Shown here one piece after another: positions 44,801 to 53,473 of a stretch of DNA of 64,000 bases (position 1 is its first letter; each line of letters begins with the position of its first letter). The notes beneath the pieces were generated by a model. That model did no database searches and was not told the origin of the DNA. It was given only the letters and a program-made list of their open reading frames with translations. A program made the translations under genes and the position numbers. The DNA is from an uncultured Bacteroidales bacterium (GTDB lineage Bacteria > Bacteroidota > Bacteroidia > Bacteroidales > Paludibacteraceae), in contig CADCEV010000016.1 in the NCBI GenBank assembly GCA_902800525.1, positions 1-64,000 of the forward strand. The letters are read 5' to 3'.

Positions 44801-45287
44801 GATACCAAAGGGTCTCGATGTACTTGTTGTCATACGTGATATAGGGGTTGTCCAGATCGACCCAGTAGCCCATCTGCTTGGTGAGGTTCGTCCATTCGCG
44901 GGTGTATTTCATCACCTCGCGGCGACAAGCGGCATTGTATTCATCGACGGAAATCTTCTTGCCGATATCCTCTTTGGTGATACCCAACATCTTCTCCACT
45001 CCCAATTCCACCGGCAGACCATGGGTATCCCATCCTGCTTTGCGGCGGACCTGGAAACCCTGCATCGTCTTGAAACGGCAGAACGTGTCCTTGATGGTAC
45101 GCGCCATAACGTGATGAATACCGGGCATACCGTTAGCTGAAGGAGGTCCTTCAAAGAATAAAAACTGAGGATGTCCCTCTCGCGTAGTGATACTTTTCGC
45201 GAACAAATCCTCCTCTTCCCACTGCGCTAACACCTCTCGGCTCAACGCAGCCAAATCAAGTCTTTTGTACTCGTTAAATTTCTTCAT
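41844..45287 (-). CDS. ileS: Isoleucyl-tRNA synthetase
   Basis: 1147 residues, normal for Bacteroidetes IleRS. Class I signatures: PPSANGMPGIHHVMART (HIGH-type), RKAGWDTHGLPVE, AWTTTPWTLPSNTAL (editing domain), WFDSGAMPYAQ, EGVDQTRGWFFTLH and GNKMSKRLGN (KMSKR). The tRNA anticodon-binding domain follows. Remarkably, three repeat arrays are translated in an essential enzyme: octamers at 44607-44646 (VKSSNSQIFKSSNG, editing-domain loop), heptamers at 42212-42239 (NYQLSTVNYQL) and at 41894-41928 (NSQLSIVNCQF) near the C-terminus. Start 45287 lies 40 nt downstream of the promoter; an in-frame ATG at 45329 falls inside the -7 box. Confidence 0.96.
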   Translation of the reverse strand: MKKFNEYKRLDLAALSREVLAQWEEEDLFAKSITTREGHPQFLFFEGPPSANGMPGIHHVMARTIKDTFCRFKTMQGFQVRRKAGWDTHGLPVELGVEKMLGITKEDIGKKISVDEYNAACRREVMKYTREWTNLTKQMGYWVDLDNPYITYDNKYIETLWYLLKELYKKGYLYKGYTIQPYSPAAGTGLSSHELNQPGCYRDVKDLTCTARFKVKSSNSQIFKSSNGAATYIIAWTTTPWTLPSNTALCVGPKIDYVEVETPAGDHIILAEARLSAYQKDLCGVDEEGKPLEPKIVARYKGADLVGLEYEPLFPWVNPGEGAFRVIPGDYVTTEDGTGIVHIAPTFGADDKKVADAAGVPGLYMQTKNNGPRPMVDFTGKYWRVEDLDQDWYKANVNDELYRRYAGRWVKNAYDPQFTIDGKYDEIAASKAESLDLHLCLEMKADGRLLRTEKHVHSYPHCWRTDKPVLYYPLDSWFIKSAKARDEMIALNKTINWQPESTGTGRFGQWLNNLNDWNLSRSRYWGTPLPIWRTEDGTEEICIGSIAELFDEIEKSVKAGFMSSNPWPNHKVGDYSKANYDPSVIDLHRPYVDSIILVSPSGKPMKRELDLIDVWFDSGAMPYAQNHYPFENADAPRTADFISEGVDQTRGWFFTLHAIHTMIEGTVAYKNVISNGLVLDKNGNKMSKRLGNAVDPFGALDTYGADPVRWYMLTNSSPWENLKFDPEGVDEVRRKFFGTLYNTYGFFALYANVDGWSVSPNQTSETLSRENRIEGISRGKADYAEIDLWILSKLNSLIKEVTEAYETYEPTKAGRAISDFVQDDLSNWYVRLNRKRFWGGEMNADKQAAYTTLYTCLKTVAQLMAPNAPFYADRLYRDLTGETVHLSTWPKADESLINKTLERQMYLAQQATSTILSLRKRAEKNVRQPLQKAVIPTPDQETTDALLHVADLIKSEVNVKELIVVPAEQSEIRLVKKIKPNFKVLGKKVGAQMKAVAAEINAMNQDQIAQMEQNGNYQLSTVNYQLTAEDVEILTEDMPGWLVANNGILTIALDIELTDGLIEEGIARELINRIQNLRKSSGLEITDRIEIELEDRPEIHNAVLHCGEYIASQVLATKLELNSQLSIVNCQFLEMDGYNVKINIKKA
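41894..41928. repeat. Heptamer array inside ileS, C-terminal end
   Basis: Five units (ATTGACA three times, ATTGAGA, ATTGAGT) on the plus strand; the coding strand reads TCAATTG-type units translated as LNSQLSIVNCQ about 16 residues before the stop codon. Confidence 0.9.
42212..42239. repeat. Heptamer array inside ileS, C-terminal domain
   Basis: Four units (ATTGATA, ATTGACA, GTTGACA, GTTGATA) encode YQLSTVNYQL between the strand MNQDQIAQME and LTAEDVEILTEDMPGW, a position filled by an ordinary beta-hairpin in relatives. Confidence 0.9.
44607..44646. repeat. Octamer array inside ileS, editing domain
   Basis: Five 8-bp units (ATTTGAAG, ATTTGAAG, ATTTGAGA, ATTTGAAG, ATTTGACC) encode KSSNSQIFKSSNG directly before the conserved editing-domain motif AWTTTPWT. 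Confidence 0.9.
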
Positions 45288-45326
45288 ATTTTTAATTTTA
45301 TCGTTTGCAAGCCGTAAAAACGGCTG

Positions 45327-45358
45327 CAAAGTTACAAAAAAAATTTGATATATACAAA
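45327..45358 (-). promoter_or_regulatory. Promoter of the ileS operon
   Basis: Minus strand TTTG (45355-45358), 20-nt spacer, TAacTTTG (45327-45334) followed by CA: full consensus. It is back to back with the proS promoter. Confidence 0.7.
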
Positions 45359-45375
45359 CTTAAATGCCGAAAAAC

Positions 45376-45406
45376 TTGCATATGTCGAAAAAAAGCAGTA
45401 ATTTTG
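45376..45406 (+). promoter_or_regulatory. Promoter of proS
   Basis: CTTG at the -33 position (45375-45378), 20-nt spacer, TAatTTTG (45399-45406) followed by CA. A leader of about 45 nt follows before the proS ATG. Confidence 0.6.
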
Positions 45407-45458
45407 CAGCGCAAAACAAAATTGAGTTACTTATTCGACAATAAATTAGTATAGATAA

Positions 45459-46949
<1,491 letters not shown>

Positions 46950-46970
46950 TCGGCGATTATCCATACCTCA

Positions 46971-47001
46971 CCAAAAAACGCTCTTCGTGAGCGTTTTTTG
47001 G
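46971..47001 (+). terminator. Terminator of proS
   Basis: CCAAAAAACGCTC (46971-46983) and GAGCGTTTTTTGG (46989-47001) form a perfect 13-bp stem with a five-base loop; the T6 run in the right arm provides the U tract. It lies 21 bp after the proS stop codon. Confidence 0.85.
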
Positions 47002-47027
47002 TGCGCCTGCCTAAAAAAAGAGATTTA

Positions 47028-47059
47028 TTTGCATAATTCAGAAAAAAGTTGTACCTTTG
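47028..47059 (+). promoter_or_regulatory. Promoter of the DUF4294-type gene
   Basis: TTTG (47028-47031), 20-nt spacer, TAccTTTG (47052-47059) followed by CA. It fixes the downstream start at 47103, since an in-frame ATG at 47049 lies upstream of the transcription start. Confidence 0.7.
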
Positions 47060-47102
47060 CAGCCAAATTGAAACGGCACGATATTTGTCTGTAGATATTT
47101 GG

Positions 47103-47684
47103 ATGAAACGAATAGGATACATATTGCTTTTTCTGGCAGTAAGCGGAACGATGCTTGCCGGGACACCGTATTTGGATTCGTGTATGCTGTCCACACGCGG
47201 CGGAGACACGGTGTATCTGGCGTATCTGCATGAGGTGTGGGTCTATCCGCCGATGCGGTTCAAGAACAAAAAGCAGGAGAAATTCTATTGGCGCACCGTG
47301 CGGGACGTGAAGAAATGTCTGCCATACGCAAAGATGATCACCAAAGACATGGAATACGCCGATGCGGAATTGGCTAAGTTGCCGGACGAAAAAGCACGGA
47401 AGAAATGGTGGAAGACATATGAGAAGTACCTCTTTAAGAAGTACGAAAAAGACTTCCGCGGCATGTATGCAAGCCAGGGAATGATGCTCATGAAACTCAT
47501 GGACCGCGAGACCGACCGGACGAGTTATGAGTTGATCAAGAAATACAAAGGCAAAGGCGTTGCTAACTTCTGGCAGTTCATCGCCAAAATCTTCAAAAAC
47601 GACCTGAAAGAAGAATATGATGCGTCCGATAAAGACAAAATTACCGAACGCATCATCAACTTAGTCGAAGCAGGACAGTTATAG
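47103..47684 (+). CDS. Exported DUF4294-type protein
   Basis: 193 residues with a signal peptide (MKRIGYILLFLAVSGTMLAG). The mature part is highly charged and helical: GGDTVYLAYLHEVWVYPPMRFKNKKQEKFYWRTVRDVKKCLPYAKMI matches the conserved core of DUF4294 (PF14127), found throughout Bacteroidetes. The rest (EKARKKWWKTYEKYLFKKYEKDFRGM, GQMLMKLMDRET-like) continues the family pattern. Biochemical function is unknown. It has its own promoter and is convergent with the next minus-strand gene, with which it overlaps by six bases at the 3' ends. Confidence 0.8.
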   Translation: MKRIGYILLFLAVSGTMLAGTPYLDSCMLSTRGGDTVYLAYLHEVWVYPPMRFKNKKQEKFYWRTVRDVKKCLPYAKMITKDMEYADAELAKLPDEKARKKWWKTYEKYLFKKYEKDFRGMYASQGMMLMKLMDRETDRTSYELIKKYKGKGVANFWQFIAKIFKNDLKEEYDASDKDKITERIINLVEAGQL

Positions 47685-48329
47685 TTTGCGTTTAGAAAGA
47701 GCAGAGGCTAAAGGGATAATATGCGTGGTACACCAAAGCACCCGCTCTACACCGCCAACAGTCAATACCAACATCGAGCGGATAGGCGAATAGGGTGCTT
47801 TGATATAAATTGCGTCAATTTGGTTTATTGGAATACGAATCTCTGTAACCGGACGGAAGAATCCGTATTCTTTGATATAGAGCATTTCTCCTTCTATCAC
47901 ATAGCGGTTGCGAGAATAATAAGCAATCCAGACAACAAATCCCAATAGAAAGACTGCTGCCATAATAGCTTGCGATTTATACTGAAAGACTTGATCCATA
48001 TGATTGCCCCATGTGCTTACAAGCATAACAAAAAATATCCATATCAATATATATACAAATGCCAACCAATCGAATGAATTGCTGAAATCTACACGAGTTG
48101 AAGACAGCTCATTTTTTCCGATTTCATCGGGTACAAACAGTATTTTTTTCTTATCAAAAAGATTCATAACGAAACTCCATAGCAATATAATAGCTAATAT
48201 ACCTAACATCATCGGTATATCATACGGATAGACGAAGTAATAGGAAAAAGTGAATATTCCTATTACCCAACAATAATCAAAGATTACGCGTGCTATGCGT
48301 ATACGCGTGCGTTTTTGTTGAAAAGTCAT
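47679..48329 (-). CDS. Membrane protein with bacterial PH-like C-terminal domain
   Basis: 216 residues with four hydrophobic helices arranged as two pairs (residues about 15-35, 40-55; 90-108, 120-137). The C-terminal region (NRYVIEGEMLYIKEYGFFRPVTEIRIPINQIDAIYIK, SMLVLTVGGVERVLWC) is the strand pattern of bacterial PH-like (YdbS/YdbT-type) domains. Base composition is more A+T-rich than the neighbouring genes. It is followed upstream, seven bases away, by a membrane-anchored HTH protein and is probably co-transcribed with it. Function unknown. Confidence 0.6.
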   Translation of the reverse strand: MTFQQKRTRIRIARVIFDYCWVIGIFTFSYYFVYPYDIPMMLGILAIILLWSFVMNLFDKKKILFVPDEIGKNELSSTRVDFSNSFDWLAFVYILIWIFFVMLVSTWGNHMDQVFQYKSQAIMAAVFLLGFVVWIAYYSRNRYVIEGEMLYIKEYGFFRPVTEIRIPINQIDAIYIKAPYSPIRSMLVLTVGGVERVLWCTTHIIPLASALSKRKL

Positions 48330-48335
48330 AGTGGT

Positions 48336-48803
48336 TTAATATTTAGGATGGAACAAAGTTTGCGCGGTTTCATCGAGCTTTTCGGTAGCGATATTCATTC
48401 GCTTAGCTATGAGTTGGCGACGTTTGTAATAGGTGCGTTTAGACATATCTAACAAAAGTATAATGTCTTGATTGTCAATTCTCATTCCAAGCAGTAAGAG
48501 CACTTGCACATCCGTATCTGTCAGCGCAGGAAACTGTTTGCGCAGGGACGCAATACGTTCCTCGTGCGAGTGCATCAACTGCTCCACAGCGTGTGGACGG
48601 TCAGTCTGGTGGCGGATCTGCTCTAACAAAGCCGATTGATGGACAAGTGTTTGCTTACTATACATTAGTTCGCGTATGAGTGCATCTGCTAACTGTTGTT
48701 TGAGATGGGCGTTTTTAACTAACAGAACAACAATGGCTATCTGCTGGCCTAAGACGATTAGTAACCAAAAAATAATGAGAAACGTAGTTGAGTCCATATT
48801 CAT
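48336..48803 (-). CDS. Membrane-anchored protein with C-terminal HTH (LuxR/GerE-like)
   Basis: 155 residues. One N-terminal membrane helix (TTFLIIFWLLIVLGQQIAIVVLLV), a coiled-coil segment (residues about 30-85, HLKQQLADALIRELMYSKQ, LLEQIRHQT), and a C-terminal HTH: FPALTDTDVQVLLLLGMRIDNQDIILLLDMSKRTYYKRRQLIAKRM. This resembles the C-terminal regulators of Bacteroidetes membrane-tethered TPR/HTH proteins without the sensing domain. It probably dimerises through the coiled coil and reports a membrane signal, possibly through the PH-like protein encoded next to it. Targets are unknown. Promoter at 48823-48853. Confidence 0.65.
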   Translation of the reverse strand: MNMDSTTFLIIFWLLIVLGQQIAIVVLLVKNAHLKQQLADALIRELMYSKQTLVHQSALLEQIRHQTDRPHAVEQLMHSHEERIASLRKQFPALTDTDVQVLLLLGMRIDNQDIILLLDMSKRTYYKRRQLIAKRMNIATEKLDETAQTLFHPKY

Positions 48804-48822
48804 TTGTTTTTGAAATCCGGTG

Positions 48823-48853
48823 CAAAGGTACTACTTTTTTTGCAAATACGCAA
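48823..48853 (-). promoter_or_regulatory. Promoter of the membrane HTH/PH-like gene pair
   Basis: Minus strand TTG at the -33 position (48851-48853), 20-nt spacer, TAccTTTG (48823-48830) followed by CA; 19 bp upstream of the start codon. Confidence 0.55.
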
Positions 48854-48864
48854 TAGATATAAAG

Positions 48865-48897
48865 AAAGCGTAGCACTCTTTGTGAATGCTACGTTTT
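48865..48897 (-). terminator. Terminator after the CoA-transferase gene
   Basis: CGTAGCA (48869-48875) pairs with TGCTACG (48887-48893) and the stem extends by four A-T or G-U pairs into flanking A and T runs; loop of eleven bases. It lies about 60 bp beyond the minus-strand CoA-transferase stop. Confidence 0.65.
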
Positions 48898-48957
48898 CGA
48901 AATCATCTGATATACAATCGTTTATAATTATTCAACGATAGTACCACGGGGCACAAA

Positions 48958-50451
48958 TTACCGGATGTAATTCTCCCATTTGGTATTGCGCATGTCGCCG
49001 GACTTCATGAACTCCTCGTGCATAGCAAATGCGCAAGAGAGGTTATGTTGGGTCTGGCCGTGCTTGGAGATCTTGAGGTAGTCACGGAGCATCTCGCGAT
49101 ACTCGGGAGCGACGCAGTTATTGATGATCTCCTCAGCGCGTTGACGCGGACTCTTGCCACGCAGATCAGCTACACCTTGCTCGGTCACGATGACTTTCAC
49201 AGAGTGCTCGGAGTGATCGAGGTGCGTTACCATCGGTACAATCGACGAGATAGCACCGTTCTTTGCGGTGGAAGCCGTCGTGAATATACTAAGGTACGCA
49301 TTGCGCGCGAAGTCGCCCGATCCGCCTATACCGTTCATCATCTTCGTGCCGCACACATGCGTCGAGTTGACATTACCGTAGATATCTGCCTCGAGAGCCG
49401 TATTGATAGCGATGATACCGAGACGACGTGCGATCTCCGGACTGTTGGAAGTCTCCTGCGGACGAAGTAACAACTTGTCGCGGTAGAAATCCAGGTCTGC
49501 AAGCACTTCCGCCATCTTGCTCTCCACAAGACGCAGAGAACAACCGGAAGCGAACTTACAGTGACCTGCTTTGATCAGATCTACCACACTATCCTGGATT
49601 ACCTCGGAATACATCTCAAACGGCGGGATATGCGGGTTCTTACCGAGCTCGCCAAGTACGGCGTTGGCTACGTTACCTACTCCACTCTGAATCGGCAGGA
49701 AGGACGCAGGAATACGTCCGGCTTTCATCTCTGCCTCCAGGAAGGCAGCAACGTTAGCACCGATCTTGGCGGTTGTCTCATCCACCGGTGTGAAAGCCGC
49801 AATCTCGTTCGGACGATTGGTCTTCACAACCGCAGCAATCTTAGCGGGATCAACCTTCAGATGGTCAGAGCCGCAGCGGTCAGAGGGTTTGTAGATCGGT
49901 ATCTCGCGGCGGCAAGGAGGATCGAGCGGCTCATAGAGATCGTGCATGCCACGCATGGTAGCAGGGAACATCTCATTGAGTTCGACGATGATCTTATCCG
50001 CCATGCGGCAGATCGTCGGCATGATTCCGACACCGGCTGCCGGCACGATCGTACCGTCTTCTCCGACATACGAAGCCTCGATGATCGCCCAATTTGGTTT
50101 CGGCAGGAAGCCATAACGCAGGTCCTGCGCCATATGGCTCAGGTGCATGTCGAAATAGTGGGTACCCTCGGCGTTGATCTCCTCACGCATGGACTTATTC
50201 GACTGATACGGCGTACGGAACTCCACAGCGTGCGCGCGTGCCAAAGCACCGTCACAACTGTCACCCATCGACGCACCGGTCTCTAATCCCACGCGGAAGG
50301 GGATGCCCTGTGCGTGCAGTTTCTCAGCGCGCTGTGCGAGGGCAAAAGGAACGGCCTTGGGCACTCCGGTAGCCGTGAAACCACCCATGCCCAAGACGTC
50401 ACCATGTTGAATCAATTCAGCGGCTTGCTCCGCTGTCATGAAAGGAAGCAT
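48958..50451 (-). CDS. Succinyl-CoA:acetate CoA-transferase (acetyl-CoA hydrolase/transferase family)
   Basis: 497 residues. Family I CoA-transferase of the Cat1/SCACT type: LIQHGDVLGMGGFTATGVPKAVP, GLETGASMGDSCDGALA, WAIIEASYVGEDGTIVPAAGVG, IQSGVGNVANAVLGELGKN. The catalytic Glu is in INTALEADIYGNVNSTHVCG, and the oxyanion loop is MNGIGGSGDFARNAYLS. It exchanges CoA between succinyl-CoA and acetate, or propionate-type acids, in the fermentation branch that yields succinate/propionate and acetate. Length is standard. Its start codon follows directly on ten nonamer repeats (50452-50541), so the leader is built of repeat units. Confidence 0.92.
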   Translation of the reverse strand: MLPFMTAEQAAELIQHGDVLGMGGFTATGVPKAVPFALAQRAEKLHAQGIPFRVGLETGASMGDSCDGALARAHAVEFRTPYQSNKSMREEINAEGTHYFDMHLSHMAQDLRYGFLPKPNWAIIEASYVGEDGTIVPAAGVGIMPTICRMADKIIVELNEMFPATMRGMHDLYEPLDPPCRREIPIYKPSDRCGSDHLKVDPAKIAAVVKTNRPNEIAAFTPVDETTAKIGANVAAFLEAEMKAGRIPASFLPIQSGVGNVANAVLGELGKNPHIPPFEMYSEVIQDSVVDLIKAGHCKFASGCSLRLVESKMAEVLADLDFYRDKLLLRPQETSNSPEIARRLGIIAINTALEADIYGNVNSTHVCGTKMMNGIGGSGDFARNAYLSIFTTASTAKNGAISSIVPMVTHLDHSEHSVKVIVTEQGVADLRGKSPRQRAEEIINNCVAPEYREMLRDYLKISKHGQTQHNLSCAFAMHEEFMKSGDMRNTKWENYIR

Positions 50452-50541
50452 AATTTCGTAGTTTTCGTAATTTTCGTAATTTTCGTAGTTTACGTAACTT
50501 ACGTAAAATACGCAAGCTACGCAAACAACGTAAACAACGCA
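50452..50541. repeat. Nonamer array (10 units) abutting the CoA-transferase start codon
   Basis: Ten continuous 9-bp units: AATTTCGTA, GTTTTCGTA, ATTTTCGTA twice, GTTTACGTA, ACTTACGTA, AAATACGCA, AGCTACGCA, AACAACGTA, AACAACGCA. Position 5-9 (NCGTA or ACGCA) is most conserved. The first unit touches the ATG (49-51) of the minus-strand gene. The remainder fills the gap to the aldolase stop at 50548. The same family is found at 955-990. Confidence 0.95.
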
Positions 50542-50547
50542 AAGCTT

Positions 50548-51429
50548 TTATTCTGCTTTGCCGTCGCTACCCAGCACGTTGATAATTTTGTGCTTGTAGA
50601 GCTCCTCCATGAGGTCACGAGCAGGACCGCAGTACTTACGCGGATCGAACTCACCCGGTTTCTCTGCAAATACCTTACGAACAACCCACTGCGTCAGGCA
50701 GTTTGCCGCCGTATTGGTTGATCATATCGACATACTCCTGCGGAACAGAAGACGAACCGTGGAGAACGATCGGGAAGCCCGGAAGCTGCTCCATGATAGC
50801 GTCGAGCACGTCAAATGCCAATGGAGGAGGAACGAGACGACCGGTCTTCGGGTCACGGGTACATTGCTCTGGAGTGAACTTGTAAGCTCCGTGGCTTGTA
50901 CCAATTGAGATAGCCAAGCTGTCGCAGCCCGTACGGGTAGCGAAATCAACTACCTCTTCCGGCTTGGTATAGTGGCTAACTGCCGACGAAACCTCGTCCT
51001 CAACACCTGCGAGCACGCCGAGCTCAGCCTCAACAGTTACATCGTACTGGTGAGCATACTCAACAACTTTCTTGGTGAGGGCGATGTTCTCCTCATAAGG
51101 CAGCGACGAAGCGTCGATCATCACGCTGGAGAAACCGAAGTCCACGCAGCTCTTGCAGAGCTCGAAGCTGTCTCCGTGGTCGAGGTGCAAGCAGATCTGC
51201 GGGTGCTCCCAACCGAGCTCTTTAGCGTACTCAACGGCGCCCTGAGCCATGTAACGAAGCAGGGTCTGGTTAGCGTAGTTACGCGCACCTTTGGAAACCT
51301 GGAGAATAACCGGGCTCTTGGTCTCAGCCGAAGCTTTGATGATAGCCTGAAGTTGCTCCATGTTGTTGAAGTTGAATGCCGGGATATCTCTCGAGTGTTT
51401 ACGAGGCCTAATTCCTTGTAAGAAACCAT
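50548..51429 (-). pseudogene. Class II fructose-bisphosphate aldolase with two internal deletions
   Basis: The frame starts MVSYKELGLVNTRE, as in Bacteroidales class IIb aldolases. It then loses about 31 bp (residues normally MFAKA..GGYA) and resumes in another frame at IPAFNFNNMEQLQ (51361 onward). The central part is intact, with LHLDHGDSFE, SIGTSHGAYKF and IVLHGSSSVPQE (zinc ligands). After GGKLPDAVG about 89 bp are missing, removing the conserved NIDSD substrate loop. The last segment VRKVFAEKPGEFDPRKY..VLGSDGKAE is again in a different frame. The losses total 120 bp, which accounts exactly for the shortfall from a 333-residue enzyme. Neither break is a homopolymer. As read it cannot encode active aldolase, so either it is a pseudogene with another copy elsewhere, or the assembly is wrong here. 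Confidence 0.85.
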
Positions 51430-51475
51430 AGTTGTAAAAATTTTAATTTGTTATTGGTTGTTTGTAATAGTTATT

Positions 51476-53473
51476 TTATTTTCTTTTAGCTGCCCAGATG
51501 AAATAGCCTATCAGGATCAAATAAGCCGCGATACCCACGAGTTCGGCGGCAGATGAACCTGCCCAAGCGGCGAGATACCAATCCGCTCCGCAGAACTTAA
51601 CAATCGCCGAAACGACACCCATCAATGCACCTCCGGCGATAAAGCCCGAAGCAATCAATGTGCCTTTCTCCTGACGCGCTTGCGCTTTTTGCTCCGCCTC
51701 TTCTCCATCGCTCTCTTTCTTGCGGCTGACGAGCCACGAGATAGCGCCACCGACTAACAGCGGGGTGTTGAGGCTCAACGGAATGAACATTCCGAGCGCA
51801 AACGGCAGTACAGGTACTCCGAGCAAAGCGAGAATGAGTGCCAATACGGCTCCTGCTAAATAGAGCATCCACGGCGCGCCTTGACCGGACATGAGCGGCT
51901 CTATAACTGCCGCCATCGCGTTAGCTTGCGGCGCTACCAGAGCGTTCTCGCCCACGAAGCCGTACGTCTTATTGAGCACGATCATTACACCGCCCACAGT
52001 AGCTGCCGAGACGAGTGTGCCGAGGAATTTCCAAGTCTGCTGTTTATACGGCGAAGAACCAATCCAGTAACCGATTTTGAGATCCGTAATAAATCCTCCT
52101 GCCATCGAGAGTGCCGTGCAGACCACGCCGCCGATGACCATCGCTCCCACCATGCCGCTGGCTCCTTTCATGCCGACGGCTACGAAGATCACCGAAGCGA
52201 TGATCAGCGTCATAAGCGTCATGCCGGAAACAGGATTCGAACCCACGATAGCGATTGCGTTGGCTGCGACCGTGGTGAACAAGAATGCGATGACTACCAC
52301 TACCAAGAAGGCCACTATCGCTTGCCAAAAATTATGCAGCACTCCGACCCAGAAGAATACCAGCGTGCAGACTAAAGCCACGGTGATTGCCAGCAACAGG
52401 AACTTCATAGACAAGTCCCTGTCGGTTCTTGCAACCTTGGTACTTTGTACTTGATCCTTTTGTCCCTTACCGAGTTCTTTGCCGGCAAGCGACACAGCGG
52501 ATTTGATCACGCCCCACGAACGGACGATACCGATGAGACCTGCCATGGCGATAGCGCCGATACCGATGTTACGGCCGTACGTGGTAAAGAGTGCCTGCGG
52601 ATCAGCTGTCTCCATGCCGGGCATAGCGCCTATCATCGGCAGTAATACCCACCATACGAAGAACGAACCTGCGCAGATGATAGCCGCGTATTTGAGTCCG
52701 ATAATATAGCCGAGACCCAGCACGGCGGCAGAGGTATTGATGGAGAAAACCAGTTTCGTTTTCTCCGCCAGCGTTTCGCCCCAAGTGGTCATTCGGGTAG
52801 TGAGTTGCTCGGTCCAGAGACCAAACGTGCTGACCACAAAATCATACAAACCGCCGATAGCCGCAGCCCATAGTAACGGCTTTGCCGTAGATGCTTGCAC
52901 TTCGTTGTTTGAAGTGGTTTGAAGTGGTTTGGCGACTTCGTCGCTGTTGTTTTCGTTACTAATCAAGACTTGCGTGGTGGCGGTAGCTTCGGGGAAAGGG
53001 TATTCGCCGTGTTTCTCTTTGACGAAATAACGGCGGAAAGGGATCAGGAAGAGTATTCCCAAACAGCCGCCAAGAAGCGACGAAAGGAAAATCTGGCTGA
53101 ACGTAACGGTCATCTCCGGGTATTTGGCTTGCAGGATATAGAGCGCAGGAAGCGTGAAGATAGCACCTGCTACGATGACACCCGAACTGGCGCCAATAGA
53201 TTGAATCATAACGTTTTCGCCCAGCGCATTCTTGCGTTTGAGAATCGAAGAAAGCGACACGGCGATGATTGCAATCGGTATGGCTGCTTCGAAGACTTGC
53301 CCCACTTTCAAGCCCAAGTAAGCTGCTGCGGCTGAGAAAATGACAGCCATCAGTACACCCATAGAAACGCTATACGGCGTCACTTCGGGATACTCTTTGT
53401 CGGGTCGCAGAATAGGTTGGTATTGCTCGCCGGGTGCTAAAGGCCTTGCGGCGTTTTCGGGTAGTTTACTCAT
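51476..53473 (-). CDS. OPT-family oligopeptide transporter
   Basis: 665 residues and about 14-16 membrane helices. OPT markers: RPDKEYPEVTPYSVSMGVLMAVIFSAAAAYLGLKVGQVFEAAIPIAI, NVMIQSIGASSGVIVAGAIFTLPALY, SSLLGGCLGILFLIPFRRYFVKEKHGEYPFPEATATTQVL, and GMTLMTLIIASVIF. These prokaryotic OPT proteins import peptides or metal-peptide complexes. A cytoplasmic loop carries repeat-derived sequence: two decamers (52908-52927) encode AKPLQTTSN, and ACAAAG-type units near 52440 encode GQKDQVQSTK. The start overlaps the stop of the upstream gene by four bases (ATGA). Confidence 0.92.
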   Translation of the reverse strand: MSKLPENAARPLAPGEQYQPILRPDKEYPEVTPYSVSMGVLMAVIFSAAAAYLGLKVGQVFEAAIPIAIIAVSLSSILKRKNALGENVMIQSIGASSGVIVAGAIFTLPALYILQAKYPEMTVTFSQIFLSSLLGGCLGILFLIPFRRYFVKEKHGEYPFPEATATTQVLISNENNSDEVAKPLQTTSNNEVQASTAKPLLWAAAIGGLYDFVVSTFGLWTEQLTTRMTTWGETLAEKTKLVFSINTSAAVLGLGYIIGLKYAAIICAGSFFVWWVLLPMIGAMPGMETADPQALFTTYGRNIGIGAIAMAGLIGIVRSWGVIKSAVSLAGKELGKGQKDQVQSTKVARTDRDLSMKFLLLAITVALVCTLVFFWVGVLHNFWQAIVAFLVVVVIAFLFTTVAANAIAIVGSNPVSGMTLMTLIIASVIFVAVGMKGASGMVGAMVIGGVVCTALSMAGGFITDLKIGYWIGSSPYKQQTWKFLGTLVSAATVGGVMIVLNKTYGFVGENALVAPQANAMAAVIEPLMSGQGAPWMLYLAGAVLALILALLGVPVLPFALGMFIPLSLNTPLLVGGAISWLVSRKKESDGEEAEQKAQARQEKGTLIASGFIAGGALMGVVSAIVKFCGADWYLAAWAGSSAAELVGIAAYLILIGYFIWAAKRK

